From contig CM019069.1 in NCBI GenBank assembly GCA_009667805.1, positions 59,265,422 to 59,329,421 of the forward strand: a stretch of 64,000 nt of DNA. The letters are read 5' to 3'. This document shows positions 46,640-58,676 of the stretch, in pieces. The notes under the pieces were generated by a model. The model saw only the letters and a program-made list of their open reading frames with translations, was not told where the DNA came from and made no database searches. The DNA comes from Leptobrachium leishanense (lineage: Eukaryota > Chordata > Amphibia > Anura > Megophryidae). The position numbers were made by a program, and so were the translations under genes. Within the stretch, counting starts at the first letter, position 1; each line of letters starts with the position of its first letter.

Positions 46640-47900
46640 TAGCGTCCCCAACAGTGACGTCACACCGTAACTCCTCTGAGGATATGAATCTGATACAGGC
46701 GTCAGTGGCAGTGCACCCAAATATTGTGCTTTTGGTGCCAGGCCTGCAAGTACTATCATACAGTAACCCCTCTGTGGTATTGTGGAAGAATGCAGGGGTG
46801 AACCTAGCGGTCCTATATTAAAAAGATATGCATCTGGTTAAGGCGTCAGTGCACCCAGATAGTGTGCCTTTGGTGCCAGGCCAGCAAGTATCATCATACA
46901 GTATCCCCTCTATAGTATTGTGGAAGAATGCAGGGGTGGACCATGTGGTCCTATATTGAAAAGTTTTTTATCTGGTAATGGGCGTCAATGCACCCAGATA
47001 TTGTGCCTTTGGTGCCAGGCCAGCAAGTATCATCATACAGTAACCCCTCTGTGGTATTGTGGAAGAGTGCAGGGGTGAACCTTGCGGTCCTATATTGAAA
47101 AGTTTTTGATCTGGTAATGGGTGTCAGTGCACCCAGATAGTGTGCCTTTGGTGCCAGGCCAGCAAGTATCATCATACAGTAACCCCTCTGTGGTATTGTG
47201 GAAGAATGCAGGGGTGAACCTTGCGGTCCTATATTGAAAAGTTTTTTATCTGGTAATAGGCGTCAGTGCACCCAGATATTGTGCCTTTGGTGCCAGGCCA
47301 GCAAGTATCATCATACAGTAACCCCTCTGTGGTATTGTGGAAGAGTGCAGGGGTGGACCATGTGGTCCTATATTGAAAAGTTTTTTATCTGGTAATGGGC
47401 GTCAGTGCACCCAGATAGTGTGCCTTTGGTGCCAGGCCAGCAAGTATCATCATACAGTAACCCCCCTGTGGTATTGTGGAAGAATGCAGGGGTGGACCAT
47501 GTGGTCCTATATTGAAAATATATGATTCTGGTCAAGGAGTCAGTGCACCCAGATATTGTGCCTTTGGTGCCAGGCCAGCAAGTATCATCATACAGTAACT
47601 CCTCTGTGGTATTGTGGAAGAATGCAGGGGTGGACCATGAGGTCCTATATTGAAAAGATATGATTCTGGTCAAGGCGTCAGTGCACTCAGATATTGTGCC
47701 TTTGGTGCCAGGCCAGCAAGTATCATCATACAGTAACCCCTCTGTGGTATTGTGGAAGAGTGCAGGGTTGGACCCTGCTGTTCAAAAAATTAAAATGATA
47801 TAAATCTGGCACAGGCGTCAGTGCAGCCAAATATTGTGCCTTTCATGGCAGCAAGTGCATTCACACCGTAACCCTTTTGTGGTATTGTGGAAGAGTTCAG
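46640..47900. repeat. 139-bp tandem array, ~9 copies
   Basis: The marker TGCAGGGGTG recurs at 46791, 46929, 47068, 47207, 47346, 47485, 47623 and (variant) 47761, giving a 138-139-bp period. The units differ by scattered substitutions and the first and last are more diverged. The array lies between the transposase stop and the left end of the hAT. Confidence 0.95.
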
Positions 47901-50900
47901 TGCTGGAGGTTTTGTGCATGCAGAAGACATCCCCGATCTATTCCGTTACGTCAGCATCAGGGGATTGATAACTGCTGATCCAGGACTGATTAATTTTTAT
48001 AAATGTCAGCCGGTCTACAGAGTCGGTGGACAGACGCACTCTTTTGTCTGTGACAAAACCTCCAGCAGCACTGAACGTCCGTTCGGAAAGCACGCTAGTT
48101 AAAGGGCAACCTAGTAGTTGCATAGCATATTGGCTAAATTCTGGCCAGTGATCCAATCTCAACACCCAGTAAGCCAGTGGATCATCTGCTGGAAAGGTAT
48201 CCAGGTCTGCTGGTGAAGACGCTGGCAATGGGTGCCTACATTTGATGTCCCTGGGCGTCGAGGACTAAAAAAATTTAAAAATGCATCAGTCAAGCGGCCC
48301 TGGCCTTCACCACTATTCCTCTGATCACCCGCAGCCTCAGAAGCACGTGTGTCAGCACTTGGTAATCTACCAGTGCCTGGAAAGGTGTTACACAAGTGTC
48401 GCTTTAGAGCGTCCTCAAGTTTTTTCATCCTGTGCTCCTTCTGTGCGGGCAGGATGAGCTCTGCAACTTTCCCCTTGTATCGTGGATCAAGAAGGGTTGC
48501 CAACCAGTAATGATCCCTCTCCTTGATAGCACAAATCCTGGGATCCTTTACCAGGCTTTGCATGATAAGGGAGCCCATGCAGCGTAGGTTGGAGGTGGCA
48601 CTAGCTTCCGAGTCTTCCTGGTCAATGAGGATGACCGTATCGTGCACTTCCTCCTCCCAGCCACGCACTAGCCCTTGTGTTTCTGGGCACACAAAACCCT
48701 CCCTTGAGGAATCCCCACCTTCAATGCCCCCACTACTTAAATATTCTGCCTCCTCCTCCTCATCCTCCTCCTGTCTGATCTGAGTAGGACCCGCTGGAAT
48801 GCTGTCTGCGGAAAGACTGGGTCCTTGAGAGCTAGGGAAGGCCTCCTCTTCCTCCTGCTGCTCTGCCTCTAGAGCCACATCTATAATTCCCCGCAGAGTG
48901 TGCTCCAGCAGGAACACTAAAGGAATTGTGTCACTGATGCATGCACTGTCCCCGCTCACCATCCTCGTTGCCTCCTCAAATGGTGACAGTACAGTGCATG
49001 CATCCTTGATCATCAGCCACTGCGGGGGGGGGGGAAACCAAGTTGACCTGAACCTGTCCTTGTACCATACTCACACAGGTACTCGTTGATGGCCCTCTGC
49101 TGCTTGTGTAGATGCTGCAGCATTGCTAATGTCGAGTTCCACCTGGTGGGCATGTCACAGATCAGACGGTTTGTGGGAAGGTGGAATTCTCTTTGAATTT
49201 CTGCCAGGCAAACGCTTGCTGGCAATGACCGTCTGAAGTGGCTGCAGACTTTTCTGTCCGGGATGAGAAGCTCTGGCAGCCCTGGGTACTTGGTTAGGAA
49301 ACGCTGTACCACCAGATTTAGGACGTGTGCTAGGCATGGTACATGCGTCAATTTACCCTTGCGTAGGGCGGAGAGAAGGCTGCTGCCATTATCGCAGACA
49401 ATCATTCCCAGCTCAAGCTGGCATGGTGTTAACCATCTCTGCACCTGCCCCTGCAGAGCTGACAGAATTTCTGGCCCGATGTGGCTCCTGTCCCCTAAAC
49501 AAACCACTTCAAGCACAGTATGGCATCTTTTTGCTTGAGCCATTGCGTAGACCCTGTCACGCGTCGGTTTAACTGCCACTTTGCCAGAGACAGAGAAGGA
49601 GGAGGGGGAGGAAGGAGGAGAGGTGGTGGAGCAGACAGACCTCATACAAGCAGCTTTCTGGAGGCGTGGTGGATGAACAAGCTCCAGCACAGAACCCCGT
49701 CTTGGATCCCTCCCAGCTGCGATCAGAGTTACAGTGTGCCGTGAAGGAAATGTAACAACCCTGTCCATGCTTGCTGGACCACGTGTCTAAAGTCACATGC
49801 ACCTTGTTGCTGACTGCCTTTCCCAATGACTGGATAACATTGTCTTCCACGTGCTGGTATAGTGCTGGAATGGCCTTGCGTGAAAAGTAATGGCGCTTTG
49901 GAACCTGCCACTGTGGTACAGCACATTCAGCAAATTCACGGAAGGGAGCAGAGTCCACCAGCTGGAAAGGCAGCAGCTGCAATGCGAGTAATTTTGCTAA
50001 GCTGGCATTTAGACGCTGTGCCTGGGGGATGGTTGGGACTATATTTTTTCTTTCGCTGCAGCAGCTGCAGCAACGTAATCTGACTGCGTAAATCTTCAGC
50101 TGCTGGGATGATGTCACATTGTGAGGAAGGAGCTGGTACATCCATTACTGTAGCATCATCCCTGTCGGTGGAGGTTGTAGGCAATTACATGGCAGGACAT
50201 ACAGTGGGGGTAGAGACAGATGAGGAGGAGGAGGAGGACCTACGCAAAGTTTTGCGCCAACGGGATGTGTGGCAGTTGTTCATATGTCGCCTCAAGCACG
50301 TGGTACCCAAGTGTCCGGTATCTTTCCCACGCTTAAGCCTCATCTGACATAGATTACAAATAGCAAAGCTGCGCTCTACTGCACATTTCTTAAAGAACTC
50401 CCAGACAGCAGAGTTCCTGTGTGTGTTCTTTGAGACAACAGCGCTCTGCACCGGAGCAGCTCTGACATGTGATGCCTTGGACTGGCTAGTGCTACAGTTG
50501 GTCACAGAGGATGTTGTGCCTCGTGTTTGCTGTGCCTCCTCCTCCCCCTCTTCCTCACTTAATTCCTCTGTTCGATCAGGCACCCAGGTGGAGTCAGTGA
50601 CCTCATCATCATTGTCATCATCACCCCCTATCTCCTCGTCACTGGAGCCAACTTGGCAGTATGCTGCAGCTGCTGGGGCAACATGAGTGCCAGTTATTTG
50701 TGTGTCATCACTGGCACCCCCTTCCTCTAGGTTGATTATACTCCCTTCCTCAACCTCAGAGATTGAATCAGAGCACTGTACTTTCTGCGCATCCTCAAGC
50801 AGCATGTCACTCTCATTGTAGTCAAACAATTCAGCTGACTCCTCCGTGTGTGATAGCGAGGCTACGGCAGGAGTAGCTGTGGACATGGAGGCTGCATTAG

Positions 50901-50992
50901 ATGCTTTGGCAGCTGAGGTCAGTGGCGTAGTGTAGGGGGCTGGGGGGGCCGTGGCCCCGGGCGCAGTTTTGTGCCCCTAAAACTGGCCTGCG

Positions 50993-51269
50993 GGTTGAGG
51001 GGACCCAGATGCCGGGCAGCGGGAGTGCCTGCCCGCCGCCCGGTCCTGAACAGTCCGTCCTGTTCTTGAAGGGGATGCGGCTGCGTGCAGGCGCAGCCGG
51101 TCACGTGGTCCGGCTAATCAGGTGGTACTGAGTCTCTGTACCACCTGACTGCCGGACCGCGTGACCTGCGCACGCACGCAGCCACATCCCCTTCAAGAAC
51201 AGGACGGACTGTTCAGGACCGGGCGGCGGGCAGGCACTCCCGCTGCCCGGCATCTGGGTCCCCTCAACC
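50993..51269. repeat. GC-rich palindrome, ~130-bp arms
   Basis: GGTTGAGGGGACCCAGATGC on the left pairs with its complement at the right end, and pairing continues to a short loop near 51132 with few mismatches. A transcript would form a very stable hairpin. Confidence 0.92.
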
Positions 51270-51289
51270 CCTGCCGGAGCAATATCCAG

Positions 51290-52040
51290 GTGAGAGCTGG
51301 GGCAAATCCAGGAGCTGGGGGCAAATCCATGAGCTGGGGCAAATCCATGTGTAAGCTGGGGGGCAAATCCATGAGCTGGGGCAAATACATGTGTAAGCTG
51401 GGGGGCATATATGTGAGAGGTGGGGCAATATCCATGTGTGAGCTGGGGCAGTATCCATGTGAGAGCTGGGGCAAATCCCATGAGCTGGGGCAATATCCAT
51501 GTGTGAGCTGGGGCAATATCCATGTATGAGCTGGGGCAAATCCCATGAGCTGGGGCAATATCCATGTGTGAGCTGGGGCAATATCCATGTGTGAGCTGGG
51601 GCAGTATCCATGTGAGAGCTGGGGCAATATCCATGTGTGAGCTGGGGCCGTATCCATGTGAGAGCTGGGGCAAATCCCATGAGCTGGGGCAATATCCATG
51701 TGTGAGCTGGGGCAATATCCATGTGAGAGCTGGGGCATATCCATGTGAGAGCTGGGGCAATATTCATGTGTTAGCTGGGGCAATATCCATGTGAGAGCTG
51801 GGGCAATATCCATGTGAGAGCTGGGGCAATATCCATGTGAGAGCTGGGGCATATCCATGTGAGAGCTGGGGCAATATTCATGTGTTAGCTGGGGCAATAT
51901 CCATGTGAGAGCTGGGGCAATATCCATGTGAGAGCTGGGGCAATATTCATATGTTAGCTGGGGCAATATTCATGTGTTAGCTGGGGCAATATCCATGTGA
52001 GAGCTGGGGCAATATCCATGTGAGAGCTGGGGCAATATCG
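51290..52040. repeat. ~23-bp minisatellite, ~30 units
   Basis: Units of the type GGGGCAATATCCATGTGAGA plus GCT are repeated with variants (TATTCATGTGTTAGCT; AAATCCCATGAGCT). The array is responsible for long repetitive frames on both strands. Confidence 0.95.
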
Positions 52041-52489
52041 ATAACGTGTCCACAGGTTGGGGGGGCGCACAATTCTTGGCTGGCCCCGGGTGCTGACAAC
52101 CCACGCTACGCCACTGGCTGAGGTGGACTGTAAAGCACTAGAAGCCTGGCTGGCAGAGGACTCGGAGGATGAGGATGGCCTGGTTAGCCCATCCACCAAG
52201 TCCTCTGTATGTTGCTGCTGCTTAAGACGGCCAGCACCAGTTAGAAAGGACAAGCGTGCCCCTGCAGAGGATGCACCACGTCCACCACGACCAGAGGCAC
52301 AGCCTCCCAACACAGGGGCTGCTTGCCCTCTTATCTGTGTCTGGGAGCGTCTGCCTGTCCTTTTTGTTCTTTCAGACATGGTGAGTGATATATAGATTAA
52401 TATATACAGAACTCTGATTCAACTCTGGTATAAAGATTTAAAGAACTCTGGTATAACTCAGTGAGACACGCTGATAGCTGGCAGCCAGT

Positions 52490-53390
52490 GACAAGAGACA
52501 GATCACCTCAATTCACAAATGTTTTAAAGAAATTAGTGAGCCCCAAAATAATGCGTGGTACTGGTTGTGTGACAAGACACAGATCAACTCAATTCACAAA
52601 TGTTTTAAAGAAATTAGTGAGCCCCAAAATAATGCGTGGTACTGTTTGTGTGACAAGACACAGATCACCTCAATTCACAAATGTTTTAAAGAAATTAGTG
52701 AGCCCCAAAATAATGCGTGGTACTGGTTGTGTGACAAGACACAGATCACCTCAATTCACAAATGTTTTAAAGAAATGAGTGAGCCCCAAAATAATGCGTG
52801 GTACTGGTTGTGTGACAAGACACAGATCACCTCAATTCACAAATGTTTTAAAGAAATTAGTGACACCCAAAATACTGCGTGGTACTGGTTGTGTGACAAG
52901 ACACAGATCACCTCAATTCACAAATGTTTTAAAGAAATTAGTGAGCCCCAAAATACTGTGTGGTATTGGTTGTGTGACAAGACACAGATCACCTCAATTC
53001 ACAAATGTGTTAAAGAAATTAGTGAGCCCAAAAATAATGCGTGGTACTGTTTGTGTGACAAGACACAGATCACCTCAATTCACAAATGTTTTAAAGAAAT
53101 TAGTGAGCCCCAAAATAATGCGTGGTACTGGTTGTGTGACAAGACACAGATCAACTCAATTCACAAATGTTTTAAAGAAATTAGTGAGCCCCAAAATACT
53201 GCGTGGTACTGTTTGTGTGACAAGACACAGATCACCTCAGTTCACAAATGTTTTAAAGAAATTAGTGAGCCCCAAAAAGATTTGCTGGCACAGTGACAAG
53301 ACACAGAAGATCACCTCAATTCACAAATGTTTTAAAGAAAGTTGTAAACCCCAAAAAAACTTGCTGGCACAGTGACAAGACACACATCAC
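52490..53390. repeat. 81-bp tandem array, ~10-11 copies
   Basis: The string GACAAGACACAGATCA recurs every 81 bases from 52571 to 53219, with diverged outer copies. As 81 is divisible by three, the plus-strand frame stays open over 240 codons. Between-copy differences are a few substitutions. It sits between the transposase start and the right end of the hAT. Confidence 0.95.
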
Positions 53391-53836
53391 ATAAATTCCC
53401 TGATATTTGGTAGAAATGAGACCCCCCCAGACCCCCCCAGTAGTGTGGCAGACCGGCAGTAACAACACACAACTATCTCCTTTGAAATCTCCTCTGAAAT
53501 GCGTGCAGAATCGGCGCGTGAAAACGTTATATAGTGTGCTGCGGGACTTAGCTCTGTGAGCCCATGATTGGGCAAAATTTGCCCAATCAGGACTCTGAGC
53601 CGTCTTGAACCTGTGGTCAGGTGCGAGGCTGTAGCCAATTACGAGCTTCAGGCCAGTGGGAAAATGCATTGTGGTCCATTGTGGTCGAACATGCGGCGAA
53701 CACCCGGAAATGTTCGGTGTCCGCGATCTAATCGAACAGGCTAAGTTCGGGTCGAACTCCGAACCGTCCAAACCAAACAGCTCATCCCTATCTACTAACA
53801 GCTCCCAAATATAACGAGTCAAGCTTCTAACACGAC

Positions 53837-54910
53837 GAGTTATTCAAAGAGAGCTGAATTGGCCACCGAATTGCACCGAACAGTGAACTTCACTGTAGGG
53901 TGCAAGTTCGTGTCAATTCAGCTATTCAAAAAGCTAGCAATTGTACCGGCTGGGTGGAGTAGAGGCAACATCACTGCTCTGCATGGAGAGAGCCTGTGGA
54001 GTCATGGGTTCAATCCCAGCGAGCAACCTCTCCAGTAAGTGTCCTTGGGCAAAACACCCAACGGTACATACTCACCACCCAGGACATCCTTGAAAATTAG
54101 AGAAATCTCAATGTATCCTTGCTCAAAAAATATATATATATGGTGCAATTTGGCAGCAATGAAATTCCCCATAGAGCGGTAATGGTTAATCTATTCAGAG
54201 AATGCCAAACAGCTGTGAAAAGTTGCCAAAATGCTCAGATTTTTGTTGGTTTTTATTCAACAGGTTTAAACAGGGGGATCCCATAGGTTTCAATTAAAAA
54301 AAATCCAGGTTTTTATAAATTTTTTATTCTACCATTTATTCTTTTCATTTTCAGCAAAAAGTCTCTTTATGAATTTATTTTTTAGAGTTCTTTTAGCCAT
54401 TTTTCAGGATTTTCTTGTCAAAATTTTTGAAATCAGATTTTTTTTTAAATAGCGTTTTTTTTATTCTGTAACAGATCTTCTTATTGTTATTCATAGAACC
54501 TTACATAAAATTTCCATGCAATTTTATGCATTACTTTTACTTGAAACGCCTTTTAAAAGTTGCGGGTTTTTGGGGGTTTTTACTACCCTTGTTCGGCAGC
54601 TGGTCAGCTTTTTCCAGAGGCGGTCTGTTCTGAGGGTTGCTAAATTCGGCAGGCCTTCGGCTGCGTTTGGCAGGTTTGCGGCTGTGTTCCGCGGTTTATT
54701 GCATCAATTTGGTGATTTTTCTGCGGCATTCAGCGGTTTATCAGATCGATTTGGTGGGTTTATTGGCCATTGAATGCCAGCAGATCGATTCAGTTCACTT
54801 CGGAGACCCAGCGGTGAATGGTGAATTCACTGCATGGTTGGCGAATTGAGCTCGCCAAAGTGCGCCAAATGAAAGAGCTCCGAAATTTTTGTGCTCTTTG
54901 AATAACCCCT
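53837..54910. mobile_element. MITE, CAGGGTTATT family (copy 4) with SINE inside
   Basis: The left end is GAGTTATTCAAAGAGAG and the right end CTCTTTGAATAACCCC. The interior carries AAAAGTCTCTTTATG and TCGGCAGG strings. A SINE is inserted at 53948-54141. The termini are too decayed for a certain duplication. Confidence 0.7.
53948..54141 (+). mobile_element. tRNA-derived SINE with L2-like LINE tail
   Basis: The head is GGCTGGGTGGAGTAGAGGC, followed by a B-box-like GGTTCAATCCC (54007-54017), the body string GTGTCCTTGGGCAAAACACC and the LINE tail from CCAGGACATCCTTG to ATGTATCCTTG. It ends in a TA run instead of TAAA repeats. It is the same family as 6750-6952. Confidence 0.85.
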
Positions 54911-55062
54911 ATAGTTGCTTACTTGTAAATAGAGCCAGTAATTGGATGTTGTTAGCAGCCCATGCGGTCTTTCACCATTAGTGGACAATTACAACCTGCT
55001 TTAAATAAATTTCCCATTAACTATAACAAATAGCAAAGATTAAGTGAAATGTTAGACATAAT

Positions 55063-55734
55063 GGGCCACATTACATACTTGGTGCTAACGTTAGCGCTCA
55101 CCTGCGTGAGCGTTAACGTTAGCCCAAGTAGTTAGCGTTTGGATTGAAATATGCGTTAACGGGTTAAGTAACCCGTTAGCGTTTGGTATCTTGCGCTTCT
55201 CTGCGTGAGGTTACTTTACTTTGCGCTCCCTATGTTTAACATGGGGAGCGCAAAATGTTAATCAGCGTTAGGATTACAAAGTCCTAACGCTGATTAACGT
55301 CCGGCCACGGTTAACAAAAAGTTAAGCAGAGACAGGACTTGGTGCTAACGGATTCTGCTTGTGCAGAATCCATTAACACCAGCCAAAAAAGTCCGGCGGG
55401 AGCAGGAAAAGACTGGGGGGAAAAGTCCCCCCAGTCTCCCCCTGCGTATCACTACGCTGACCGGCCGGATCTCGCAAGGCGAGAACCGGCTGGTCATGTG
55501 ACCGCTGGCGTATGCTTCAATGGAGTCCTATGGACTCCATTGAGAGGATGCGCGCAGCTGCGCTTAACCCCTGGGATGTGCGCGGCAGCGTTAACGCCTG
55601 CAAACAATGCAGGCAGCATTTTTTGCGCCTGCATTCTAATCTAGCGTTAAAACGCGGGCGCTAGGGGGAAAACTGCGGGCGCAGTTTTTCCTCCCTAGTG
55701 CCCGCGTTTTAACGCTAGGAATGTAATGTGGCCC
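55063..55734. mobile_element. GGGC-type MITE (AAT target)
   Basis: The inverted ends GGGCCACATTACAT and ATGTAATGTGGCCC are flanked by AAT at 55060-55062 and 55735-55737. The interior is rich in CGTTAACG palindromes, and a GC-rich hairpin around CTAGCGTTAAAACGCGGGCG lies at 55639-55718. Confidence 0.85.
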
Positions 55735-55737
55735 AAT

Positions 55738-56735
55738 ATATTTTTTAATATGAATGAATCCTGAACCAAATTAGAAAGGTTTTATTTGTTTTCAGGAATG
55801 CAAAGGAGAAGCTAGACTTTCCAACACATGTTGTATGTGTTGGGATGGGTACGAGTGACCCGTGTCCCACTAAAATAAATGAGTCTTTAGATATGCTCAT
55901 AACTCATAAAAAAGACCAAAACATTTGACCTTGTCCATGGTTGGATTAACAACAACAGAACCATTACTACCTGCAGTGTTCCCAGTAAATATGGAGTTTC
56001 AAACACCATAGGGAACATACACATAAATAAGATTTTTAGCACAATTTCTCATGGCAGCATGGTTTTGCTACCCAGCCCTAATTCATATCAATTTATGACC
56101 AATAGTTAATTAAAAATAATATGTAATTGAAGGGTTTTATTTGTATGAGAAATCCAAATGATCTGTTTTGGTTTTGTTCCTTTAATGTTAATCTCGAGAT
56201 TGGTTTGAATATTTGAGTTTTCAGACTCGTAGGAACACAGACATTCATGCAGATCGAAAAAGAAATGTTGGACGTAAACTATAATCAATTTTTCTGATTG
56301 ATGCGTTCAGTTTCTTTATCACCAATTCAATGGAACATTTGTGGCTTAAACTCAAGGTAGCAGATAAGATACGGAAAAAATGTGAAAGACTTTTGGGAAT
56401 TTTCCCCTAGAAGAATGGCCATAAATCACTGCAATATTAGAAACGACATGACTTGGGCCATTTGAACAATACAAATCACAATTAAAGACCATGGATCATA
56501 TATTTCAGATAAGAAAAATGCATTTAACAGCAGAAAGACTGTAATAAACTGGATTATTTTAAACAGTTACTACCATAGCCCTCGATTTGGCTTCATTATT
56601 CCTTTGGGTTTTATTTTCTTGTCAGTAGGGTTTTTAATACAAATAGACTCCCAGGACAGATGCGGAGACTTCCCTGCACACCAACTCCACAGGACTAGAC
56701 TAGACATGGAACAAGAAGAGTCAAACAAGTATTGG
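55738..56735. other. No gene seen
   Basis: AT-rich sequence without recognisable frames or repeat ends. Confidence 0.5.
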
Positions 56736-56737
56736 AT

Positions 56738-57895
56738 TATTCACTAAGCACCATTGTTTCACCAGAGTTCACCATAGTTGCAAGCAGTGGTGAAAATCAC
56801 CGTTTTGGCAAGTACGATGAACACCAGCTATATGGAGAATCAAAAGTAAACAATGGTCAACAATACTGAACAACACTACTATCATTATTCTTCAACAACT
56901 GGAGGGGACCTAACTAGACATGACCAAGAGGGTGTGAGCTATTTTGCAGTGACTAGACATGAACAGACATTACTAAAGAGTAAATAAAAGAATTTATTTA
57001 CAACACTAAGAAACAAAGAGGAACAAATATAAACAGACAGAAGATCCAGAACTAAATACACATGAAACTAGAGACCAGGGAACTTAGCAAAACAAACAGA
57101 AAGGGAAACAGACCTGAACTAAATATACAAAGAATACTAGACTAGATAAACATAAACAGAACTAGACATGGTAAAACATAAGCAGGATCAAAATGAGGCT
57201 AGAACTCAAAGGGATAACAGAACAGACTAGACAAGGCTTGAACTAGAAATAACTAGAGGCTAGAATCAGAGACAGTACCTATGACAATGAGCTCCAGAAA
57301 CAAATGAGGCAGTGTCCTTCTTTGGGCGCTGCCTGCTTTTAAGCACATGAGTAATTTGAACAAATAGAGTCCAGGTGTTGTTCCATGGCATGGAACTAAA
57401 TGTCCAGACTATATGCAGATATAAAAAAAGCCAGAGGTAGCGCCAGATGCACTGAATGTCCAGATTCTTCACTGGCAAAGTCCACCTCTGCCAGAGGGGG
57501 CGCAGGACGTCACAGTACCATCATTGTTTGTGATGAGGTTGAATATACTTTGGCGACTTTAAAGTGGTGATCTTCCTTGAACTCGGATAAAAATAACAGT
57601 GAAAACATCGTTGGACAATATCGACTGAGACAAATGGGAAAACAAGGGTGAAATCTTTGCTGAACACCTTTGACAGGAACTGAGGTGGAAACAATGGCAA
57701 ATATTACTCTAAAAACTATCCTAAACAACTTTGGCAAGAACAACAAGGGAATCAACAGTGAAAACTACAGCAAACTACGGTGAAACCCCCCTAACCTGTG
57801 AATTCATCAGAGTTTACACCGTAGATGATCCACCAAAGTTCGTCTGATGTAAATCCTCCATTATTTCAAAGAATAGTAGTTAGTGAATATCCCCT
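56738..57895. repeat. MITE-like inverted ends around an LTR-like insert
   Basis: The left TTATTCACTAAGCACCATTG and the right AATAGTAGTTAGTGAATA ends are roughly inverted, and CCAGAGTTCACC/GAGTTTACACC strings recur. The middle (about 56930-57514) ends GACGTCACA like the solo LTR at 45351 and may be another LTR, but I cannot find its left end or a duplication. Confidence 0.4.
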
Positions 57896-57961
57896 GAAAA
57901 TAGGATATAACAATGGACTTGAAATAGGCATTACTCTTGAAAGATATTGACACCACATTAC

Positions 57962-58676
57962 GGGCTCTATTACATTCTTTGCGCAAAAACGCTCGCACAG
58001 CGCGTTAATTTGTGCACGAAGCGTTAACGCGCGTATATTAGCGCTGGTATTACAATCCGAGCGCATTTTTTCATCCGTCAAAAAATAACACGCGTAAAAA
58101 AGACGTGCAAAAACGCGTGCACATTAATGTTGCGTGCAGAAATCAGTGTGCGGACTGTTTTTTTCGCGCAATTCAGCCAATCAGAATTAAGAACCACAAT
58201 TGTCTCCCGTTAAATTTTTGCACCTGTCAAAATCTGAGTATTTATGCTGCAGCAATAATAAAAACATGCACAATTTATCAATTTTATTGTTTGGGTATGC
58301 GTAGAATATGTAACTATACGTTGCTGTAATTTTTTTTCGGGCTGGTGTATTTGGTTTCGGCCAGGACGTTCAGATTTGCCGTTACCACCAGCTTTTAAAA
58401 GACATTAAAACTATGCGCGCAAATGCTTTGCGTTAAATTTGTAATACCATCCGCGCACCAGCGCACAAATGCATTTGCCCTCACAATGTTAAGTATAGGA
58501 CGCGCAAAGTACAGTATGTTCGCAAAGGGTTCACGCAGGTCCACCCGCGTTAGACATTAACGTGCACTTTTTGCACAGACGTTGTAATGCGACATTCAGC
58601 GCAAAGGGTTTTGCCCCTCGCGTTAATGCGTTTTTGCGCACGCGTTAAAATTTGCGTAAAGAATGTAATAGAGCCC
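57962..58676. mobile_element. GGGC-type MITE (TAC target)
   Basis: The ends GGGCTCTATTACATTC and GAATGTAATAGAGCCC are flanked by TAC at 57959-57961 and 58677-58679. It is in the opposite orientation to the copy at 11883. Confidence 0.88.

Larger units (their letters stand above)
50920..52116. mobile_element. Nested hAT MITE with palindrome and minisatellite
   Basis: Perfect 11-bp inverted ends CAGTGGCGTAG and CTACGCCACTG are flanked by a perfect 8-bp duplication GCTGAGGT (50912-50919 and 52117-52124). It lies in the N-terminal coding part of the larger hAT, so it inserted later. It encodes nothing real. The interior is a long palindrome followed by a 23-bp minisatellite. Confidence 0.95.
47938..52379 (-). 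pseudogene. hAT transposase, BED-finger type, degraded
   Basis: The gene starts at the Met at 52379 with a basic region (SERTKRTGRRSQTQ). It is interrupted at 52117/50919 by a MITE, whose removal would keep the frame. An acidic region and a BED-like zinc finger follow (AVWEFFKKCAVERSFAICNL, then TTCLRRHMNNCH; 50886-50185). After frame changes near 50185 come LDTWSSKHGQGCYISF (first catalytic Asp region), LGMIVCDNGSSLLSAL with CLAHVLNLVV (second Asp region) and MPTRWNSTLAML. The hAT C-terminal dimerisation block lies at 48228-47938 (PLTSVLSERTFSAAGGFVTD). At least three frame changes show it is inactive. It resembles ZBED-type hAT transposases. Confidence 0.9.
46058..53790 (-). mobile_element. 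Large hAT transposon with tandem arrays
   Basis: The inverted ends TAGGGATGAGC and GCTCATCCCTA are flanked by a perfect 8-bp duplication TCTACTAA (46050-46057 and 53791-53798). The subterminal regions hold clustered GTTCGG/CCGAAC strings. The 7.73-kb interior contains a 139-bp array, a degraded transposase on the minus strand (47938-52379), a nested hAT MITE (50920-52116) and an 81-bp array. The size is large for hAT because of the arrays and the insertion. Confidence 0.94.

Noticed and set aside
46951..47673. Frames within the 139-bp array
   Set aside because: They are period artefacts on both strands and carry no motif.
46640..47900. CRISPR-like array
   Set aside because: The units are directly adjacent 139-bp tandem copies without unique spacers, and the sequence is from a vertebrate.
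51101..51966. Repetitive minus-strand frames rich in PQLTHGYCPSS
   Set aside because: Three overlapping frames are open because of the 23-bp minisatellite inside a non-autonomous hAT element. Not a protein gene.
52461..53375. Long plus-strand frames with a 27-residue repeated peptide
   Set aside because: They are produced by the 81-bp tandem array (27 codons). Two frames stay open at once and there is no start context or domain.
56930..57514. Second solo LTR
   Set aside because: The right end GACGTCACA is suggestive, but I could not find a matching left end or a flanking duplication, so it is kept only as a low-confidence part of a larger repeat.
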